A DNA stretch of 64,000 bases from Sambucus nigra (Eukaryota; Streptophyta; Magnoliopsida; Dipsacales; Adoxaceae): positions 62,001 to 126,000 of the forward strand of contig CASBWL010000042.1 of NCBI GenBank assembly GCA_949130495.1, given 5' to 3'. This document shows positions 1 to 11,044 of the stretch, piece after piece; the stretch's first letter is position 1, and each line of letters begins with the position of its first letter. The notes beneath the pieces were generated by a model. It was given only the letters and a program-made list of their open reading frames with translations. It was not told where the DNA came from and made no database searches. Both the position numbers and the translations under genes were made by a program.

Positions 1-1400
1 TTATGTCATGAGTTGAAGAGCAAGTTTAGAGGATTCTAGAAGCCTTTTTAAAAGGGTAATTGTGGAAAAGAGTGTCCAAAAAAGGAAAACCTTAGGTTCC
101 TACTAAAACCTATAAATACCCACCCTGGCACACTTCCCAAGACTATTAAAGACCCTAAAAGCCACTCTAGAGAGAGAAAGCAAGGTTTGTGTGTGGAGAA
201 GGTACTGCCAAAGTGAGGCTGTGGACATCTACTGTTCACTAGAGAAGACGGTGGTCCTATAGGTTGTGAAAGGCTACTATTCATCAAATTGAATCCACAA
301 AGGTAAGGGATTTGTCCTCACCCTCTTCTTCCTTGTTAAAATCCTAGGTTTCTGTCTTTATTAATTGAGATGTGCCTTTGTGTGTAATCTGAAAATATCT
401 ATGGAGTTCTGTTTATCTGAGATTTTGCCATGGACATCTACTGGTCATTAAGGTCTATAGGCTAGGAAGTGTCACTTTACATGGTGATTTGGAGAGCTGG
501 GCATGTGACTATTCATTGAGTATATTAATGACTTTAGAAGTTTTCTACTAGGGTTTTGAGGTGAGATTTTGGAGTTAGAGAGTGCGGATTTCGAAGATGT
601 TCTTATTGATCATAAGAAACTTATTTTAAGGTTTTGCCTTTGCTCTTTGGATATTTAAGTTGGGAGTAAATTAGGGGTTTTAAGACATCGTTTTTACTAT
701 AATGCCCTTACTGTAGAAGATCAAGAGTTCCAACTCTTTTCTTGAGGCCGCGGCCCGTTAGTAGAGGTCGTGAAATTAGGACGCAATATTATACTGTCCT
801 TAGGAGGTTGAGGGGATTTTGGTGCTAAGGCCAAGGCATTCATTAGCCAGATTGATGCATCATGTCTATTGAGGACCTCCGGCTCAATGCTTGAGGTCAA
901 AACGGTTAGTCTATGGAGATTGAGTCTAAGGCTAACTATGGGGCTTAACACTGCAACAGTGCTCGACTAAGGTGAAAAGTTAGCAGCAGATTATGGATCG
1001 CTCATCCTGAATTTGGGCAAGAGAAGAGGCATGACTAGGTCAAAAACACCGAGAATAAGACCGCGGAGTCTGAGTAGTCCAAGGCTATAAAAATATGTGT
1101 CGCGGACTAAGAGAGCAACCCATGGGAGATTGAGCCATGGGGGAAGCTGGAGAATTGAGACCTTTCGGAGATTGAGCCATAGGTCATCGGGAAATCTGAG
1201 GGATTCGAAAATACTATTCTTTCCTTTCGTTATTTCTTATATTGCTAGTTCATTGTTTCCTACTTATCATTATTTGTATATTTGTTTGTATACTTGTTGC
1301 CCTTGTAAATACTAACATTCGCAGGTGACTGAGGACATTTGACTTAACCCTTGATGAACTTTCACCCCTTCTATATTCTTTGTTTCCTAGACCTTAGCAA
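1..1400 (+). mobile_element. LTR-like sequence, probable Ty3/gypsy
   Basis: No credible protein is encoded here. A TATA-like TATAAATA sits at 111-118, followed by a short purine-rich leader. Short phrases recur imperfectly, such as a 'gacatctactg(t/g)tcat' phrase near 225 and 433 and a 'ggagattgagcca' phrase near 1122 and 1170. The stretch near 1318-1340, with CGCAGGTGACTGAGGA, resembles the 3' part of plant gypsy LTRs as I remember them. The left boundary lies outside the window, so this is an inference from texture rather than a bounded element. Confidence 0.35.
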
Positions 1401-1416
1401 AGGTCACGGAGTACAT

Positions 1417-1724
1417 GAGTTCTTATACAGATTTCACTCTTAGTAGTACTTATTCAGCTTTACAGTTTTATGTTGAAGATTGTACGAGGAAGAACTTGTT
1501 CTGTGGCATGTATTAAAAACTGCTATGACATTAAAGAAATTTGAAAGGTTTAGTTGATGAATACATAAAGCTACGTCAGGAGTTCATATATAGATTTCAC
1601 TCTTAGTTGTACTTATTCAGCTTTTACAGTTTTATGTTAAAGATTGTATGAGGAAGGACTTGTTCTATGGCATGTATTAGAGACTATTATGACATTAATG
1701 AAATTTGAAAGGTTTAGTTGATGA
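1417..1724. repeat. Two-copy tandem duplication, period about 162 bp
   Basis: The segment from about 1417 to 1560 is repeated at about 1580-1724 with scattered substitutions. Both copies share the phrases 'agatttcactcttag', 'cagttttatgtt', 'ggcatgtatta' and 'gaaaggtttagttgatga'. No coding potential is visible in either copy. Confidence 0.85.
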
Positions 1725-2524
<800 letters not shown>

Positions 2525-2529
2525 CTAAA

Positions 2530-3584
2530 ATTATTTGCGAGGAAACCCAGTTCAAATCTGTAAAAAAATGCTCATGACATCACCAGTAGACTGTACCTAT
2601 GATACACTTTTGATATTCCTAATTACTTGTGTCGGAGGGAAACACCATATCTAATGATAAAAGGCCATGCTTGGCCTATTAACAATATCTCCCAAAGTAA
2701 TAGCGTCCCTAAGAGCGAATCTAAAAAGTTGGGAAAATGAACTTTGGGGGCATTTTACCCATTTTTACCGCAGAATTCAGCTAAAGCAAACTTGCCATTT
2801 TGCCCCAAAGGCATTTGGGCAGCAGTTTTGGCAACATAAAAAAATGGTACCCTTTGAGTAGGCATGTGTGTATAACTTCTGGACGGGTGGCAAGTGACTT
2901 GTTGAGCGTCACTTGCTGCGGGACTAGCGTCTATAGACAGACAGGCAAATTGGAGCGTATTATAAAAATATAGGTGGCCAAATTACTGATGTGGAGGGTA
3001 AAAATGCCGTTAATGCCTGGAGATAGCAAGTTACCATAATGGAAATTGATGTCTTGAAGTATCCTTTATTAACAGCCCAAGAAAAAGATGTTGATCCCAG
3101 CAACAAAGGTATGCGCCTCGCATATATTACACATTTATAACACATAATATCACATTACCACACCACCTCTCCACTTGATTAGTAACATATTACATTTCTT
3201 AGAATGTCCAAGCTGAAAAAACAGAAGTAGTTTCTTTATCCATTTTCCAATCTCCACTTAAGACCATACAAAATCCAAGTGCAACAACAACATATTAACA
3301 ATAAATATGGCAGAAAAGAAAATTGGCATTTAAAGTAAATCTGAATTGAAGCTCATTCGGAATTAAAGCGCAAGTCTATTGAATGCTTAATATTTAACGT
3401 CGTTTTAATAAAATTTCATTCTATTTTTACCCTTATTAGTTTTGCTAATCGAAAATTATATAAAACAGTTTAACAACGTTTCGCTAATTGACACTTACAT
3501 AAAACAGTTTAATAAACAATTTGCAATCAAAAAATAGTCAAAATAACTTGTCAAGCATCAACATACATCCAAAGGTTCATGCCG

Positions 3585-3586
<2 letters not shown>
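2530..3586. other. Unassigned spacer
   Basis: Unique-looking AT-rich sequence. I find no recognisable protein, RNA gene or bounded transposon. Short reading frames at 2667-2861 (+) and 2960-3145 (-) show no domain and no splice context. Confidence 0.4.

Positions 3587-3587
<1 letters not shown>

Positions 3588-3622
<35 letters not shown>
3588..3622. repeat. (TA)n microsatellite
   Basis: A run of about 17 TA units. The two overlapping minus-strand reading frames through it are Tyr-Ile repeats with low-complexity flanks and were not called. Confidence 0.95.
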
Positions 3623-3627
<5 letters not shown>

Positions 3628-4419
3628 GGAAAATAAAATATATTTTTTTATTAGGGCTGTAAAAATGCGAAGTAAAAAAGGAAATAGGGGATGATGAAGA
3701 AAGACAGGTGAAATCAAAGATAGAGATAAGCAAATACTATCATCACACAGTAAAATTCTAGAAATCACTCCAAGAGGCCTTTGGCATCACACCTAGGGTT
3801 AGGGTTGCATCACACAATCCTAAAATAGAAGAATATGTTTCTGAAATTCTATAAATTCATTAATGTTTGAGAAAGAAGATTACCAGCATTTATATAGAAT
3901 TTTAAACTTACACTTTTCAATGACATTAAATATATGCACCTATACTAAAACATGCACCATAGATTTTTGTATACTTTGACTGACTAATAGACCAATTCAA
4001 ACACTCTAGACATTCAATGAATCATTATTAATTACTAAAGACTTTTCCACACCTTTGCACTAAAGAAGTTGCATTAACTTTGTAATAAATTTATTTTGAA
4101 GGCTGCTGTAGACTTTTAAAGGCTGTCGCCACTTAATTCCTCCATCATCTCCTTTCTTTCTTAAGTTTTTCATAATCCTCATCACCCACGGCACCTTTAA
4201 TTTGCGATTTTAACACAGTAACACATTTTACTGAACAACACGATTGATGACACGACGCGTGACACTGCTTGATTAATATTGCTCCTTTTAGATTTTTTAG
4301 TACCTGAAACTAGTAGTCAAACTCAAACTACCTCTGATCCACTAAAATATTTTTTCCATTAGATCTGTACATTATAGTTAAAGTGTCATATACATTACAA
4401 ATAGAGTAAAATACACTAA

Positions 4420-4546
4420 GGGTGCGTTTGGCAACCCCAATTCCATGCCTTGGAATTGGAATTGGAAAATTTTTAACTCAAATTTTGAACTAAAAATATG
4501 TCAATTCCAAATCCAAGTCATGTAATTGAGATTTCCAAACGCAACC
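4420..4546. mobile_element. PIF/Harbinger-type MITE nested in the MULE arm
   Basis: This 127-bp element begins GGGTGCGTTTGG and ends CCAAACGCAACC, giving near-perfect inverted termini. It is flanked on both sides by TAA (4417-4419 and 4547-4549), the 3-bp target duplication expected of PIF/Harbinger elements. It lies within the left arm of the surrounding Mutator-like element and must have inserted later, because it interrupts the arm relative to the right-hand arm. Confidence 0.85.
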
Positions 4547-4763
4547 TAATAGTCTCTAAACTATCACTCGAGTTTTTACATAGTCCCTAAACTAAAAATC
4601 GTGTCAATTTAGTCCCTAAACTACTATTTTAGTTCCTTAACTATAGATGTTTCAACTACGTCCCTAAATTATCTTAAAAGTTTTTCACTTAAGTCCCTCG
4701 CACAAAGTTTAATAAAAAATCATAAACAATTACTTGGTCACATCATATCCGCATAATATTATA

Positions 4764-4920
4764 CCGTAAAATCTTTTGTTCTTTTAAATTGGTACCAGAG
4801 TCGTTTGTGTCCTCCTAGCTTGATACAAAACAAATAAATATCCGTAAAATCTTTTGCTGTTTTAAATTGGTACCAGAGTCGTTTGTGTCCTCCTAGCTTG
4901 ATACAAAACAAATAAATATC
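4764..4920. repeat. 78-bp tandem duplication with primer-binding-site-like motif
   Basis: Two copies of a 78-bp unit (4764-4841 and 4842-4920) differ at only a few positions. Each contains TTGGTACCAGAGTCG, close to the initiator-Met tRNA primer-binding site used by many plant retrotransposons (TGGTATCAGAGC). The unit occupies the loop of the Mutator-like MITE, so it may be captured retrotransposon sequence. Confidence 0.85.
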
Positions 4921-5476
4921 TGATTATATTATGCGGATATAATATGGAAAACTAATTATTTACGACTTTTTTTTAAATTTGTGCGAGGGACTTAGTTGAA
5001 ACACTTGTTATAATTTAGGGATCTAGTTGAAACATGCATAGTTAAGGAACTAAAATAGTAGTTTATTGACAAAATCGACATGATTTTTAGCTTAGGGACT
5101 ATTAAAAAAACTCTAGTGATAGTTTAGGGACTATTCTTACAAATATAATGATATTTGCATACGAATTACACAAAAAATAAATCAAAGTAAATCCAAATTT
5201 TCCAACCACTCAATTATTACACGACTAATCCGAATTGGCACCCCTAGCTTACTAAACCAACACATACATAAATCAAATAACACACACACATTAGATCGTT
5301 GAAAAAACACATATTTTTTCATCAAACTCAAACCACCTCTAATCCACTAACATTTTTTTTAAGTTAGCATCATATACATTACATGTAAACAATTATGACA
5401 CAAATTGGCAACCCTAGCTTACTTAAACCACACACATGTAAACAAATAATATATATGTATGTATATATTAAGAGAC

Positions 5477-5620
5477 CTGACCAAGGACTTGTTTGGATAA
5501 ATTAAATCCTTGAAAAAAGGCAACAGCTTCAGCTCCACTAATCCTTCCATCTTTATCCAAATCGGCTCTAAAAAAATATGAATCGAATAGGTCCACGTTT
5601 GGACCTCCTTGCACCGCCAT
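5477..5620 (-). pseudogene. First exon of an EPS15/Pan1-like EH-domain protein
   Basis: The minus strand reads 48 codons from an ATG at 5620 and stops exactly at a CAG|GT donor at 5477. The residues form the start of an EH domain: FDSYFFRADLDKDGRISG, then AEAVAFFQ and LSKQVLGQ. The acidic calcium-loop pattern D-D-D-G-I is visible near residues 20-27. Plant EPS15/Pan1-like proteins start this way and work in clathrin-mediated endocytosis, binding NPF-type ligands at the plasma membrane. The usual next residues (IW, then the rest of the EF-hand pair) are not found at lower coordinates, where the MITE complex lies. The exon itself has no lesion, so this is either a truncated or captured fragment, or the 5' end of a gene whose next exon lies beyond the window. 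The domain call is firm; the status is uncertain. Confidence 0.7.
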
Positions 5621-5639
5621 TTTTTTGGATCGCTACAAA

Positions 5640-6195
5640 TTAACAACAAATTTCATGTAGATCAATTGAAATGTGATAATTTAGTGACTGTTTGCTATAT
5701 AGTGACTGTTTTTCAGAACCGTCCCTAAAGGTCGTGACTGTTCACCATAAGTTGTGACAGTTCATGAAAAACGTCCCTAAAGTGGTTGTTTCCTAAAGAC
5801 ATGTCTTTTCATGAAAAAAACACCTTGTTTTATATAAATACAGGACTTGTCTTCATTTTTTTAGAGAGAGAATATATATTTTCAATACTTTCCATTCCCG
5901 ATCGAGTCAGATAGAGTATCAAACATAATTGGTTCGTGGGACACGCACACTGAAGTGCTTCTTGCGCGTGTCGAGACCGTTTTATCCTGGGGGGCAAGCG
6001 CTCATTGTTCATTGCCGTAAGCACCGTAGCGGGAGCGCATTTTGTCTTAAGGAGAGAGTGTCAAACACTTGACTCGGTCATCTTCTTCGTTTGTAAGTTT
6101 TCTAATGGTATTAATTTTTATTATTGCATATATATGATTTATTTCATATTTTATTTTTTGATAAAATACAAGTGCACATATAATTTTAAATAACA
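5640..6195. other. Unassigned spacer upstream of the EH exon
   Basis: This stretch carries a short family of phrases built on 'gtgactgtt' and 'gtccctaaag' (5680-5790). A more GC-rich patch at 5930-6060 has no protein similarity that I can recognise. It may include the 5' leader of the minus-strand EH exon. Confidence 0.35.
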
Positions 6196-6530
6196 TTGAC
6201 TTATATACAATGTTGTTTCATTGTGCCATATTGAGTAGGAACAAAAAGAAATTAATATAATATTGAGTATGACTAGAAAGAACTAACACTTTGAAGGAAA
6301 GCTTCGGATCAGAGGTGAGAGTAACCTTGAAATATCCCTTCCAACCACCAGTCGTTATTTTTCCTCTGCCTCTGCCTCTGCTTTTGCCCTGCACGATATT
6401 TGTCACTTAGAACGATGAAAAGGGAACAAATCAAGTCTGAATAATTTGGAGGAAACTTTGGTAAATACCAGTCAGATTCAAATCGCAGACGTGAGAAAAT
6501 TACACCATTGAAGATCTCTTGTAGTAGTAG

Positions 6531-6556
6531 TTAGGGTTAGGGTTAGGGTTAGGGTT
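6531..6556. repeat. Short TTAGGG run, copy 1
   Basis: Four TTAGGG units lie about 250 bp upstream of the ENODL start. The complementary strand reads as overlapping AAACCCTAA telo-box motifs. Most plant telomeres are TTTAGGG, so this is a short promoter-proximal repeat, not a telomere. Confidence 0.9.
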
Positions 6557-6738
6557 TTCGACTCATTTTTGTCAATGGAAGATATGAAGAGACGAATGTG
6601 AAAGGTTTGGATCGTCGGGTTGGACATATGAAGAGGGCAAACTATTTAGAATATCAATCCCCTCGTTTTAGTTAATAATAGAATGTGAAGGGACCAACAC
6701 ACGAAAAGTCCCATTTCTCATTTTAATGGTATGTGCTT

Positions 6739-6746
6739 TATAAATA
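6739..6746 (+). promoter_or_regulatory. TATA box, ENODL copy 1
   Basis: TATAAATA lies 66 bp upstream of the ATG at 6812, and the same octamer sits at the equivalent place in copy 2 (8741). Spacing and conservation between duplicates support a core promoter role. Confidence 0.65.
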
Positions 6747-6811
6747 GTGCAAAGTGAATCAAGATCTTCTCATTTTCTCTCATCTCAATTTACAAAATAT
6801 ATAAACAAAAT

Positions 6812-6989
6812 ATGGGTGTGGGTGTGGGTGTGAAATTCGCTCCCTTGATAACCATGTTACTCTTTTTTTCTTCACTAAAAATATCTAACGCAACTCTTTA
6901 CGTGGTTGGGGACGATCAAGGTTGGGATCTGGGAGTTAATTACACGAACTGGACTGCTAAACACCAATTTTACCTCTATGATATCCTCC
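6812..6989 (+). pseudogene. Early nodulin-like phytocyanin, exon 1 only (copy 1)
   Basis: From ATG 6812 the frame encodes a signal peptide (about residues 1-26, hydrophobic core APLITMLLFF) and the start of a plastocyanin-like domain (LYVVGDDQGWDLGVNYTNW). It ends in phase 1 at a GT donor (GTGAGT at 6990). Family members are secreted, often GPI-anchored proteins of the plant cell surface. Beyond 7052 the homology to copy 2 stops and unrelated sequence follows, with no second exon before copy 2 begins at 8212. The copy therefore cannot make a complete phytocyanin. It could splice to the exon of copy 2 only by read-through across more than 3 kb, which I consider unlikely. The start was chosen by alignment with copy 2. 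Confidence 0.8.
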
Positions 6990-7052
6990 GTGAGTGCTTT
7001 CTTCCATTTTCTTCTTTGTTATTTTTGTTTGTAGTTTGTGTTGGGTTATTGG

Positions 7053-8211
7053 GATAAATCCCATTTATTTATTTTTTCGATAACTAAAATAAATCCCATT
7101 TATTAAAAAGGGCAGGTTAGGGTTTAGTAAAAACTTACCCACCCCTCCCCATTTAATATTTAAAAAGACTTCGATACCCTTTTATATTAATTTAATTACA
7201 CTTCTTACCACCTATATATATAAAGCCACGAAGCCCTAATAATTTCATTTACCCTTCAAAAAAACGGCTCTCATCTCTCTCTCTCTCTCTCTCTCTAAGA
7301 CTCGTCTCACTGTCTCTAAGCCATCCCTAGCCTTCGCAGCCTCCGCCGCACCTATAGCAACCTCCATCGGAAGGTTTTTGTCCTATTTTTTCTCATGTTC
7401 TCTTCTAATATACCTGTTCGTATAGTTGTTATCTTCTTATATATCTTCGTCTGTGAACAAATTAGTTGGCTTGTTCGTATGGTTGGTTTAAATTTTGGTT
7501 TGGTTTCGTTTTGTTTTGTTTGGTTACAAATGTTGTTTTGGTTTAAATCTAATCTGAACCGATTACAACCACTGTTCCAAATGTTGTTTTTGTTTGGTTT
7601 GGTTACGAACAGATTACAAACACTTTTCCAAACACTTTTCTAAATTTGTTCTGTATAATAGGTTGTAAGATTTGGTTTGGTTTTATTTATAAAGAACAAA
7701 ATTGGTTCAGAACAGATTTGATATTTGGTTACAAATGTTGTTTCGGTTTTATTTATACACCAACAAATTTGGTTCAAATTAGATTTGGTTTGGTTACGAA
7801 CAAATCAATCAAATGCTGCTTTGGTTTTATTTATACAGAACAAAATTTTCAGGTTTGGTCTGTTTAATATGTTTGTGTATTATTTTTCAGGTTTGAGTGC
7901 ACTGCGCTCAAGATCGGAGCGAGCTTGCCGGCGGGCCACTGTCATCCCATTCTTGAGTGATATGGAACACAACCCTCTTATCCACTGAACTAGCATTGAA
8001 ACCACGGGACTAAACTAAACCCGAGTTTTACATACTGCATATCTTACTACATTCCCTCAAAATCATTTTTCCTTGATCTAAAAGAGTTTTAAAATTTCAA
8101 TATTATGTATATTTTGCAAGCATCCAAACCAACTAAATGATTAATTAGGACAGAGAAAAATGTTATATGGCGTATTCGAAAAGAGAATCAGAATTTTGGA
8201 GAGATGGTTGA
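7053..8211 (+). other. Sequence between the ENODL duplicates, with a gene-like 5' structure
   Basis: This 1.16-kb segment is absent from copy 2. It contains a TATA-like CTATATATATAAAG near 7210, a CT-rich leader (7270-7300), and a GC-richer stretch (7320-7375). The sequence at 7376 (GTTTTT) to 7889 (TTTTTCAG) could be an intron, followed by a GC-richer stretch to about 7985. The putative intron is a degenerate tandem repeat of 'ggtttggttacgaacaaat'-like phrases. The layout resembles the 5' end of a housekeeping gene, but I cannot identify a product and the downstream frame is short. Confidence 0.25.
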
Positions 8212-8537
8212 TTGACTTATATACAATGTTGTTTCATTGTGCCATATTGAGTAGGAACAAAAAGAAATTAATATAATATTGAGTATGACTAGAAAGAACT
8301 AACACTTTGAAGGAAAGCTTCGGATCAGATCAGAGGTGAGAGTAACCTTGAAATATCCCTTCCAACCACCAGTCGTTATTTTTCCTCTGCCTCTGCCTCT
8401 GCCTCTGCCCTGCACGATATTTGTCACTTAGAACGATGAAAAGGGAACAAATCAAGTCTGAATAATTTGGAGGAAACTTTGGTAAATACCTGTCAGATTC
8501 AAATCGCAGACGTGAGAAAATTACACCCTTGTAGTAG

Positions 8538-8563
8538 TTAGGGTTAGGGTTAGGGTTAGGGTT
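8538..8563. repeat. Short TTAGGG run, copy 2
   Basis: Four TTAGGG units in the duplicated promoter, at the same place relative to the gene as the run at 6531. They read as AAACCCTAA-type telo boxes on the other strand. Confidence 0.9.
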
Positions 8564-8740
8564 TTCGACTCAATTTTTTCAATGGAAGATATGAAGAGAC
8601 GAATGTGAAAGCGTGGATCGTTGGGTTGGACATATGAAAAGGGCAAACTATTTAGAATATCTATCCCCTCGTTTTAGTTAATAGAATGTCAAGGGACCAA
8701 ACACACGAAAAGTCCCATTTCTCAATTTAATGGTACGTGC

Positions 8741-8748
8741 TTTATAAA
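8741..8748 (+). promoter_or_regulatory. TATA box, ENODL copy 2
   Basis: TATAAATA lies 66 bp upstream of the ATG at 8814, conserved in position and context with copy 1. Confidence 0.65.
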
Positions 8749-8813
8749 TAGTGCAAAGTGAATCAAGATTCTCATTTTCTCTCATTTCAATTTACAAAAT
8801 ATATAAACAAAAT

Positions 8814-11044
8814 ATGGGTTTGGGTGTGAAATTCGCTCCCTTGATAACCATGCTACTTTTTTTTTCTTCACTAAAAATATCTAACGCAACTCTTTACGTG
8901 GTTGGGGACGATGAAGGTTGGGATCTGGAAGTTAATTACACGAATTGGGCTGCTAAATACCAATTTTACCTCCATGATATCCTTCGTGAGTGCTTTCTTT
9001 CATTTTCTTCTTTGTTATTTTTATTTGTAGTTTGTATTGGGTTATTGGATTTTTTTCTATCGTGCCATGAATCAATAATTCTTTTTTTTTTTTTTTTAAT
9101 TTAACACATTATAATCTTCGATCTCATATTTTAATAAAAAAAATATCATGTGAAAATTTCATCACTAAAAGTGATCCTTTGTGACTTTTTATCTAATAAA
9201 CTAATAATATTGTACTAAAGTAAAAAAAAATCCATAATTCTTATTGGTATTTATAAATATATTGCAAGAGGATGTAAATGGGACGTTTCTCTATTAGAAA
9301 TAGATGTTTGTTAGAAAAAAATAGTTATGTCTCTTAAACTTTGAGTTTTGGTTGACTTTATTTTTTTATGGTTTTAGTTCCCCTACAATGTATGAGTTTT
9401 AGACATAGTGTTAAAATCTTAAGATTCACAATGAGACTTGCTATTCATAGCACACACTTGCACATTTTCGTTAATCCATGAACAGGATCTATATGGACAC
9501 ATAGCTCCATGGATCTATACATCTTGATTGGAAAATAATCAAGAGAGAAATAAGGAAACAAACGAAAGATGAAACATAAATCATGGATCAACTAAGCCCT
9601 CTCGGGGACTTTCTCATTCTTAAGAAAGAGGAACCTCACACAGTTGATGGGAATTGCGTTGTAAATTCTACTTGCTATATGACTCGTACGATTCAATTCC
9701 ACTACGTTTAATTGATAGCTCTCTCTCTATATATATATATTCTTAAATTGTGTATGAAAGTACATGACCATTCATATTACGGGTTTACAATTTTATTAAT
9801 CGAATAGAGAATATCAATGAATTTAGGCATAAGTTGCATTTATTTTTTTGTGTTATGTTTCAATGTTATAGTATATTTAATACAAGTGAAAACTCAAAAT
9901 AGTGTTAACGTGTCATAAAACGCCATGCAACACAACACAAAATCGATAATGTCTAATCGGATCAATCAAGATATTTATAATATCCTATTATGCTCTTCTC
10001 TTGTATTTTAATATCATCCCATATTTTGCTATTATCTTGTATTTTAAAAGCTTTTGAGAGAAAGTGAAGAAAATAGTTATTCTATGTTATTTGCAAATGA
10101 TCATTAATCAATGAACTTCACTTTGAGTAGATTATGTTATGTTGAACTATAATACATGATATGTTAAAATAATTTGAGATTAGATATAAATAATAATATA
10201 TCTTCTTTGTCATATCTCATAAATGTCATTGTGCACACGTTTTCGGTACTCGCTAGAGGATCACGATGGTGTTGTGCAAGTTGATACGAAAGAAAAGTAT
10301 TTATCATGCGATGAGATGTCCCCTATTTGCACCAACGAAACAGGAGATGACTACATCACTCTCATGAATATCGGATACAATTACTTCATTTCTATAGACC
10401 GCGGTTATTGCATGGCCGAACAAAAGGTGGAAATCAATGTGGTTGAATTTGCTTTAGCAGCTACATCTCCAGTTGGTATACCGTCTCCTGAAATAACTCC
10501 ATCTCCACATTCTTTACCCTCTCCTCAAGTTCCAACGGTTGCATCTTCACCCACTCCAACATCTCCTCAAGTTCCCACAACTTCATCTCCATCTCCATCA
10601 AATTTACCATCTCCATCTCCACATTATTTACCCTCTCCTCAAGTTTCGACGGCTGCATCTTCACCCACTCCAACATCTCCTCAAGTTCCCACAACTTCAT
10701 CTCCATCTTTATATAATTTACCATCTCCATCTCCACATTCTTTACCTTCTCCTCAAGTTCCAACGGCTGCATCTTCACCCACTCCAACATCTCCTCAAGT
10801 TCCCATAACTTCATCTCCATATCCATCTAATTTACCATTTTCTCATGTTCCAATGACTCCACCTCCACTTACTTTACCCTCGATAACTCCCTCTCCATAT
10901 CCATCTCCCTTTGCATCTTCTTTTCCCTCCCCTCAAGTTTCGGTGGATAAAGGTTCACATAGTGAAGCATCTACATTGTATTATGTGGGTAGGCTTTTTG
11001 GTGAGATTCTATTAGCTATGGTTGTTATTGCAGCTTGTGTTTAA
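8814..11044 (+). CDS. Early nodulin-like protein (phytocyanin) with AGP-type region, two exons
   Basis: Exon 1 is 8814-8985 (signal peptide, then VVGDDEGWDLEVNYTNW) and ends in phase 1 at GTGAGT. Exon 2 runs to the TAA at 11042-11044. It supplies the rest of the plastocyanin-like fold (SLEDHDGVVQVDTKEKYLSC through RGYCMAEQKVEINV), about 150 residues of Pro/Ser/Thr-rich sequence with three 38-residue repeats, and a hydrophobic tail (LFGEILLAMVVIAACV) consistent with a GPI signal. The two disulfide Cys (YLSC, GYC) are kept. The usual copper-site GHC reads GYC, so copper binding is doubtful, as in other ENODLs. In vivo it would sit at the outer plasma membrane as a chimeric arabinogalactan protein. 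Oddity: alignment puts exon 2 at about 10239, but the bases before it are AC, not AG. The nearest phase-compatible acceptor is CTAG ending at 10256, which drops six residues (R-F-R-Y-S-L) and makes the next codon CAG. Family call is firm; whether it is expressed correctly is open. Confidence 0.75.
10505..10846 (+). repeat. Three 114-bp in-frame repeats in the AGP region
   Basis: Units begin at 10505, 10619 and 10733, each at 'ccacatt'. Each encodes a 38-residue block rich in SP, TP and PSP motifs, the usual sites of prolyl hydroxylation and arabinogalactan addition. Because the period is a multiple of three and the sequence lacks TA-rich codons, spurious open frames appear on the other frames and strand. 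Confidence 0.95.

Larger units (their letters stand above)
4404..5136. mobile_element. Mutator-like MITE with long inverted arms
   Basis: Two long inverted arms of 200-300 bp (about 4404-4760 and 4925-5136) contain repeated 'agtccctaaact' phrases read in opposite directions. The element is flanked by a perfect 9-bp direct repeat, TTACAAATA, at 4395-4403 and 5137-5145. Long arms and a 9-bp target duplication are typical of Mutator-like elements. There is no transposase, so it is non-autonomous. The left arm is interrupted by a smaller MITE at 4420-4546, and the loop holds a tandem duplication at 4764-4920. Confidence 0.85.
6196..7052. repeat. Duplicated block, copy 1 (ENODL promoter and exon 1)
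   Basis: This block matches 8212-9049 at high identity, at an offset of about 2.0 kb. It covers a possible minus-strand exon, a TTAGGG run, the ENODL TATA box, exon 1 and the first bases of its intron. Identity ends abruptly after 'gggttattgg'. The copies differ by small indels, for example an extra TCAGA near 8326 and a shorter segment before the TTAGGG run in copy 2. Confidence 0.9.
8212..9049. repeat. Duplicated block, copy 2
   Basis: Partner of 6196-7052. It carries the promoter, TTAGGG run and exon 1 of the longer ENODL gene. Because it continues into a full second exon, it is likely the ancestral arrangement, and copy 1 the truncated derivative. Confidence 0.9.

Noticed and set aside
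4764..4920. Functional retrotransposon primer-binding site or tRNA gene
   Set aside because: The motif sits in the loop of a DNA transposon, with no LTR before it or gag after it, and cannot fold as a whole tRNA.
6531..6556. Telomere or telomere-fusion site
   Set aside because: Only four units, duplicated as part of a promoter block at 8538, with ordinary unique sequence on both sides.
10461..10826. A 121-codon antisense frame and an 89-codon shifted frame over the ENODL proline-rich region
   Set aside because: They arise from a stop-poor 114-bp repeat whose period is a multiple of three. They consist only of repeats (MELEE- or LHLH-like) and lack any splice or start context.
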